Assembly: GCF_011777505.1 (NCBI RefSeq)
Contig: NZ_JAATJT010000002.1
Coordinates: 708,504-772,503, forward strand
Source: Gaetbulibacter sp. S0825
GTDB lineage: Bacteria; Bacteroidota; Bacteroidia; Flavobacteriales; Flavobacteriaceae
Length of the DNA: 64,000 bases
Direction of reading: 5' to 3'
Numbering within the stretch: the stretch's first letter is position 1; each line of letters starts with the position of its first letter. The position numbers and the translations under genes are program-made. Positions 54,664 through 61,200 of this stretch are shown one piece after another. The notes beneath the pieces were generated by a model. It did not search any database, had not been told where the DNA came from, and saw only the letters and a program-made list of their open reading frames with translations.

Positions 54664-54778
54664 TTTTGATTTAATAGACTTTTTACTGTCATTTACTGTT
54701 ATAAACTGTAATTAAGGTATAGTTTTTGCCTTAATAACATAGATTTTATTATTTTTAATGCAGAAAGAAACCAAATTT

Positions 54779-57331
54779 ATGGATGATAATTTTTCACCAA
54801 GAGTAAAAGATGTAATTGCATACAGCAAAGAAGAAGCATTGCGTTTAGGCCACGATTTTATTGGCACTGAACACTTAATGCTTGGTCTATTACGTGATGG
54901 AAATGGGAAAGCTATTGACATTTTAAGTGCTTTGGATATTGATTTAAATCACTTAAGAAGAAAAGTAGAAATATTAAGTCCAGCTAACCCCAACATTACT
55001 ACGGCATCGAACGAAAAAAAGAACCTACATTTAACAAGACAAGCAGAACGTGCTTTAAAGACTACTTTTTTGGAAGCGAAGTTATTTCAAAGTACATCTA
55101 TTAATACCGCACATTTGTTGCTATGTATTTTAAGAAATGAAAATGACCCAACTACAAAACTACTAAACAAACTTAAAGTGGACTACGATAACGTTAAAGA
55201 TCAATTTAAATATATGATTGCGAACGATGAGGATTTTATGGACTCTCCAAAAGCTGAATCGTTTTCTGATGAAGGAGAAGATGCTGCTGAACAAAGTTCA
55301 AAAGATAATCCGTTTAGCCAATCAACAGCTAAAGGTGCAAAAAAATCTAAAACCCCTGTTTTAGATAATTTTGGTAGAGACCTAACTGCTATGGCAGAAG
55401 AAGGGAAATTAGATCCTGTTGTTGGTCGAGAAAAAGAAATTCAGCGTGTCTCACAAATATTGAGCAGACGTAAAAAGAACAATCCATTATTAATAGGAGA
55501 ACCAGGAGTTGGTAAATCTGCTATTGCTGAAGGATTAGCTAATAGAATTATTAGCAAAAAAGTATCAAGAATACTATTCAACAAACGCGTTGTTACACTT
55601 GATTTAGCAAGTTTAGTTGCTGGAACAAAATACAGAGGGCAATTTGAAGAACGGATGAAAGCCGTTATGAATGAGCTTGAAAAAAATGATGATATCATTT
55701 TATTCATTGACGAAATTCATACCATCGTTGGTGCTGGAGGCGCAACTGGAAGCTTAGATGCTTCAAACATGTTTAAGCCTGCTCTAGCAAGAGGAGAAAT
55801 TCAATGTGTTGGAGCAACAACACTTGACGAATACAGACAATATATAGAAAAAGACGGTGCTTTAGAGCGTCGTTTTCAAAAAGTAATCGTAGAACCAACA
55901 ACAGTTGTTGAAACCATTGAAATATTAAATAATATTAAGGGAAAATACGAAGAACATCACAATGTAGAATATACAGATGAAGCTATTGAAGCTTGTGTGA
56001 AGCTTACTAATCGTTACATGACAGAACGCTTCTTACCAGACAAAGCTATTGATGCTTTAGATGAAGCTGGTTCTAGAGTACACATCACAAATATTAATGT
56101 TCCTGATCAAATTATTGAGTTAGAGAAACAATTAGAGGAAGTAAAGGAAACCAAAAACTCCGTTGTAAAGAAGCAAAAATATGAAGAGGCTGCCAAGCTT
56201 AGAGATGATGAGAAACGCTTAGAAAAAAGCCTCGCTGAAGCTCAGGAGAAATGGGAAGAAGACTCTAAGTTACATCGTGAAACTGTTACAGAAGATAATG
56301 TTGCTGATGTCGTTTCTATGATGACTGGAATCCCAGTTAATAGAATTGCACAAACCGAAAGTAACAAGCTTGCAAAATTACCTGAATTAATAAAAGGTAA
56401 GGTTATCGGCCAAGATGAAGCAGTTGGAAAAGTTGTTAAGGCTATTCAGCGTAATCGTGCTGGACTTAAAGATCCTAATAAGCCAATTGGTTCATTTATA
56501 TTTTTAGGTCAAACAGGAGTCGGTAAAACCCAATTAGCCAAAGTGTTAGCTCGTGAACTTTTTGATAGCGAAGATGCGCTTGTTCGGGTGGACATGAGCG
56601 AGTATATGGAAAAGTTTGCCATTTCTCGTTTAATTGGAGCACCTCCAGGCTATGTTGGTTATGAAGAAGGTGGGCAGTTAACCGAAAAAGTAAGACGCAA
56701 ACCTTATGCAGTGGTGTTGCTTGATGAAATAGAAAAAGCGCATCCAGATGTTTTTAATATGTTATTACAAGTATTAGATGATGGCTTCTTAACAGATAGT
56801 TTAGGAAGAAAAATCGATTTTAGTAATACCATTATTATTATGACATCAAACATTGGTGCCAGAAAGCTTAAAGATTTTGGTACAGGTGTTGGTTTTGGTA
56901 CTTCGGCACAAAAATCTCAAGCAGGTTCACATGCAAAAGGTATTATTGAAAATGCTTTAAAAAAGGCTTTTGCACCAGAGTTTTTGAATAGAATTGATGA
57001 TGTTGTTGTATTTAATGTTCTTGAAAGAGAAGACATTAATAAAATTATCGATATCGAACTAGAAAAGCTTCTAGCAAGAATTAAGGAACTTGGTTACACT
57101 CTTAAGCTAACTAAAAAAGCAAAAATATTTATCGCAGATAAAGGATTTGACCAACAGTATGGTGCTCGACCTTTAAAGCGTGCAATACAGAAATATATAG
57201 AAGATGCTCTAGCTGAAGAAATAATCGTGTCTAAAATTCATGAAGGGGATGTGATTACTATGGATTACGAAAAAGACGCTACCGAATTGACAGTAAAAAT
57301 TAAGCATTCAGAAAAACCTACTGAATCTTAG
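54779..57331 (+). CDS. clpC: ATP-dependent Clp protease ATP-binding subunit ClpC
   Basis: 850 residues from the ATG at 54779 (DDNFSPRVKDVIAYSKEEA is the usual start). The N-terminal repeat domain (LGHDFIGTEHLMLGLLRDGN) is followed by AAA+ module 1 (LIGEPGVGKSAIAEGLANR), a UVR-like middle domain and AAA+ module 2 (FLGQTGVGKTQLAKVLARE). The protein ends after the P-loop and sensor regions. ClpC unfolds proteins for ClpP and here is the HSP100 of the flavobacterial cell. Terminator follows. Confidence 0.97.
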   Translation: MDDNFSPRVKDVIAYSKEEALRLGHDFIGTEHLMLGLLRDGNGKAIDILSALDIDLNHLRRKVEILSPANPNITTASNEKKNLHLTRQAERALKTTFLEAKLFQSTSINTAHLLLCILRNENDPTTKLLNKLKVDYDNVKDQFKYMIANDEDFMDSPKAESFSDEGEDAAEQSSKDNPFSQSTAKGAKKSKTPVLDNFGRDLTAMAEEGKLDPVVGREKEIQRVSQILSRRKKNNPLLIGEPGVGKSAIAEGLANRIISKKVSRILFNKRVVTLDLASLVAGTKYRGQFEERMKAVMNELEKNDDIILFIDEIHTIVGAGGATGSLDASNMFKPALARGEIQCVGATTLDEYRQYIEKDGALERRFQKVIVEPTTVVETIEILNNIKGKYEEHHNVEYTDEAIEACVKLTNRYMTERFLPDKAIDALDEAGSRVHITNINVPDQIIELEKQLEEVKETKNSVVKKQKYEEAAKLRDDEKRLEKSLAEAQEKWEEDSKLHRETVTEDNVADVVSMMTGIPVNRIAQTESNKLAKLPELIKGKVIGQDEAVGKVVKAIQRNRAGLKDPNKPIGSFIFLGQTGVGKTQLAKVLARELFDSEDALVRVDMSEYMEKFAISRLIGAPPGYVGYEEGGQLTEKVRRKPYAVVLLDEIEKAHPDVFNMLLQVLDDGFLTDSLGRKIDFSNTIIIMTSNIGARKLKDFGTGVGFGTSAQKSQAGSHAKGIIENALKKAFAPEFLNRIDDVVVFNVLEREDINKIIDIELEKLLARIKELGYTLKLTKKAKIFIADKGFDQQYGARPLKRAIQKYIEDALAEEIIVSKIHEGDVITMDYEKDATELTVKIKHSEKPTES

Positions 57332-57345
57332 ATATAACTTATTAT

Positions 57346-57387
57346 AAAAAAACTCCACTTACTTTTCTTAAAGTGGAGTTTTTTTTT
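57346..57387 (+). terminator. Rho-independent terminator of clpC
   Basis: CTCCACTT (57353-57360) and AAGTGGAG (57371-57378), with A/T runs extending the stem and a long T-tract. Confidence 0.92.
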
Positions 57388-57411
57388 ATTATTTTTTAAG
57401 TAACTTTAGTT

Positions 57412-57783
57412 ATGCTAAAATCCCTAAAATACCCTTTCTGTACTATTGATATCTATAGTAATTACGTTATTTCACGTATTAATGAAGGTTTTCATTTAAC
57501 ACCAGATAAGAACAGAGTATTAGAAGAAATTGTAAACGACTATTTTAAAGATAAGCCGTTTGTATACATTACACATAGAATAAACTCCTACTCGGTAGAC
57601 CCTTCTATTTATTTACAAACTTCAAAAGTTAAAAATTTAGCAGGAATGGCTGTAGTAGCCGAAGCTCCTTTATCAAAAGGAAATGCTGAAGTAGAAAAAT
57701 TGTTTTTAAAGAAACCTTTTGAGATATTTACAGATTTAAATGACGCAATAGAATGGGTTAAATCTTTGATTCCTGATGAATAA
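57412..57783 (+). CDS. Small protein, possibly STAS/SpoIIAA-like, unknown function
   Basis: 123 residues, soluble. The order of elements (strand CTIDIYSNYVIS, helix TPDKNRVLEEIVNDYF, strand FVYITHRI, helix, strand GMAVVAEA, helix NAEVEKLFLKK) recalls the STAS/SpoIIAA fold, but the match is structural guesswork. It overlaps the start of the next gene by 8 nt and so is translationally linked to it. Function unknown. Confidence 0.75.
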   Translation: MLKSLKYPFCTIDIYSNYVISRINEGFHLTPDKNRVLEEIVNDYFKDKPFVYITHRINSYSVDPSIYLQTSKVKNLAGMAVVAEAPLSKGNAEVEKLFLKKPFEIFTDLNDAIEWVKSLIPDE

Positions 57784-58108
57784 AGAAGATTTAAATCATG
57801 TAGAGGAAAAAATAGTCGAAGAAATCTCTAAAACAGAAGCTTCAATTCTACATTACAAAGAACTTACTAAACCTATTGCACCCGAAAATGCTATTGGACG
57901 AATTTCTAGAATGGATGCAATTAACAACAAGTCTGTTAATGAAGCTGCTTTAAAACAAGCTGAACAAAAACTTAAAAATCTTAATGTTGCTTTATCTAAT
58001 ATTAATGATGTTGACTTTGGGTTGTGTTTTAAATGCCATAACCAAATTCCTATTGGTAGAATATTACTTATGCCGCATGCAAGGTATTGTGTGAATTGTG
58101 CTAGATAA
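57776..58108 (+). CDS. DksA/TraR-type zinc-finger protein
   Basis: 110 residues. The N-terminal helical coiled coil lacks the acidic tip residues of true DksA that I can recognise. The C-terminal zinc finger has four cysteines spaced FKCHNQIP ... YCVNCAR (CFKC, 17 residues, CVNC). The family controls transcription with ppGpp on RNA polymerase; this member is probably a regulator, but its target is not known. Overlaps the preceding gene by 8 nt; followed by an intergenic palindrome. Confidence 0.85.
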   Translation: MNKEDLNHVEEKIVEEISKTEASILHYKELTKPIAPENAIGRISRMDAINNKSVNEAALKQAEQKLKNLNVALSNINDVDFGLCFKCHNQIPIGRILLMPHARYCVNCAR

Positions 58109-58112
58109 TTTA

Positions 58113-58198
58113 CGTCATTGCGAGCAAAGCGAAGCAATCTTATAATGCATAATTCCTAATTAACAGATTACTTCGTCACTACGCTCCTCGTAATGACG
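58113..58198. repeat. REP-like intergenic palindrome
   Basis: CGTCATTGCGAGCAAAGCGA (continuing to 58140) is the left arm and its imperfect inverse AGATTACTTCGTCACTACGC (58165-58184, continuing to 58198) the right arm. They frame a 24-nt spacer and could fold as a long hairpin. CGTCATTGCGAG-type repeats of this shape are common between genes in Bacteroidota and some other phyla. Not coding. Confidence 0.75.
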
Positions 58199-58204
58199 CA
58201 TAAA

Positions 58205-58232
58205 AAAAGGAGTCATTTTCATGACTCCTTTT
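58205..58232. terminator. Bidirectional rho-independent terminator
   Basis: AAAAGGAGTCAT and ATGACTCCTTTT form a 12-bp stem with loop TTTC. Placed to end the zinc-finger gene and the giant surface-protein gene on the other strand. Confidence 0.9.
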
Positions 58233-58265
58233 GAATTTATGATAATTACTTATCTAAAACATTTA

Positions 58266-61200
58266 CTATAGTTTAGAAGCTAATATCTTCTTAGTTACAG
58301 TACCATTATTAGTAATTAATTTTACATAGTACATCTGGTCTGCGCCGTTGATGCGCAATGGCATTGTAGCATCTACGTCAGCTTTGTAAGCTACTTTTTT
58401 GGACAATACTAATAAACCTTTAGTATCGTAAACCTCTACAGTTACTTCTGTATCAAACTCAAAATTATAACTTAAAGTCACATCTTGGTTAAATGGTACT
58501 GGGTATGCTTTAAAATCTAGCATTGTAGCATCACTTGTACCTTTATCTCCATCATTAACTGAAGGTGGTGGTGGGCAGCTGCCATCTAAACCACCATCGG
58601 TGATGGTCCAATTATAAGGTGCTGCTAACAAGGTATTTCTTGCTGTTTCACCAGCACAATACATGCTATTGCCTCCACTAAAGGTAATACCAGTTGGTAC
58701 ATCATCAATACCATCACCAGCTATACCACTACTATCTGTAGCCCAACCTTGTAGTAGGTTATCATAGTTAGCTGTAGATAAGGTTACTCCACCAAACATA
58801 AGTTCTGCATTAGTTAACGAACTAATTTCCCAAGAACCTAAATCTTGATCAAATGAAATAGCGCCTCGAAACATATACTGCATATTTTCAACTTGACTCA
58901 CATCCCAATTCCCTATATCTTGATTAAATGAAACAGCATCAATAAACATCCAGTGCATATTTTTAACTGAACTGACATCCCAACCACTAATATCTTGATT
59001 GAATGCTTTAGCATTAAAAAACATAAGTCCCATATTTTCAACTGAACTGACATCCCAACCACTAATATCTTGATTAAAAAATTCGTTTATAGCAAACAAA
59101 CTATATATTTCGGTTACTGAGCTAACATCCCAACCACTAATATCTTGGTTAAATTTAGTGTTTCTAAATACTCCTCCCATTTTTGTAATTGAACTCACAT
59201 CCCAATACTTAAATGAAGCATTACCAATTAATGCAGTAGACCCAAACATATCTGTCATATCAGTGGTGTTAGATAAATCAGGAATATCTGTTGCTAAAAC
59301 ATCTAAATTTTCACAATCTCTAAATGCTCTAAACATTGATATCCACTCAATATCGCCCCAATTATCAATACTAATTATTTTGCTTCTGTTAGCTGGAGTG
59401 CTATTATAAAAATAAATCGCTTGGAAAACACCAGTAATCTTTACTTGATAATCTCCAGGAGTTGTATACGTATGTGTGGCATCTCCAGTTTCGTTAGTTG
59501 GTGTACTACCATCTCCCCAATCTACATGATAATTGTATGTATAACTACCATTAGTTGGTATCGTTATAGACTCATTATTACTAGTTGTGCGCCAAGTCGT
59601 AATAAATGCAGCTTCATCACTATCAGCAATACTCCATTTATATACCACTGTACATAGGTCACTTTCATTACCACAATCGTCAGTAGCTTTAAAGCTTCTA
59701 ATTTTCATATAATTAGTCACACCTGGTCCTGCTGCATCACCTATACAATCTACACGTAAAATTTTGCAATTAAGTGTGTTTTCTAAATAATCGGTTTCAA
59801 TCCAATTCGCATCACAATCAGGGAACTCATCATTATTCTGCGAGTTCTTTAAAGCAATTAATTGCCCATTTAAGCGTAATACCCAATCATTTAATGATTC
59901 CACAGGGTTTGTATTAGGGTTGTCTATACCCTCTTCAAACGTTAGCGTATATGTACCCATATTATTTACAACTGGTGTATAATTAGCTTGAGGCCCTGAA
60001 GTACCTACAACTGTAGTTGTACCATCCCAAACAAAGGTTATAAAGTCAAAATCTGGTGTCCCTGGAGTTTGACAGGTAAACTTGTATATAGAACCTGGTG
60101 CATTACCACTAGGTGTCCCTGGTACATAAGTACTATCATCTGTATCTCCTACAAAAGTAACAAGAGGATCTGTATCACAATTATCTGTAGCTGTAATATC
60201 TGCTACTTCAGCAAATGTTGGTGTTTCGGTAACTTCTCCAAAATCAACATCATCTGGACAATTTACTATCACAGGTTTTGTCTCATCTTTAATGATAATC
60301 TTTTGAGTCACCTCAATACTGTTACCACAAGCGTCTTCTACTTTGTATGTTCTTGTAATTGTCTCTGGGCAACTGCCATTATCACTCTCATCTTTTACCC
60401 ACGTTACCGTTGGTGTGCTACAGTTATCATCCTCATCTGTTACTACTGTAACATCTGGAGTTGGTACATCTGCTTCACATTCTACATTGATATCTGCTGG
60501 ATTACTCGCTGTTGGATTTGTACTGTCCTTAATAGTTATAATCTGTGTTCTTGTTTCTGCAACATTTCCACAAGCATCAGTAATATTCCATGTTCTGGTA
60601 ATTGTACCATTACAGTCAGTACCTTCTAAGGCGCTATCTACACCTTCTACTGTACCGTCTGCATCACAGTTATCTGTATATCCAAGACTTATCATATCTG
60701 GCACATCTGCTAAACAAGATACTATTACTGCTTTTGGTGCAGAAGCCAATATTGGCTTAGTAACATCCTTAATGATAATCTTTTGAGTCACTTCAATGCT
60801 ATTACCACAAGCATCTTCTACTTTGTAGGTTCTTGTAATTGTCTCTGGGCAACTGCCATTATCACTCTCATCTTTAACCCACGTTACTGTTGGTGTGCTA
60901 CAGTTATCATCCTCATCTGTTACTACTGTAACATCTGGAGTTGGTACATCTGCTTCACATTCTACATTGATATCTGCTGGATTACTCGCTGTTGGATTTA
61001 TACTATCCTTAATAGTAATAATCTGTGTTCTTGTTTCTGCAACATTTCCACAAGCATCTGTAATATTCCATGTTCTAGTAATTGTACCATTACATGCATC
61101 GCCTACTAGGTCGCCATCTACGCCTTCTACACTTCCACCTGTATCACAGTTATCTGTCCAGCCTAAACTAACCATTGTTGGCACATCAGCTAAACAAGAT

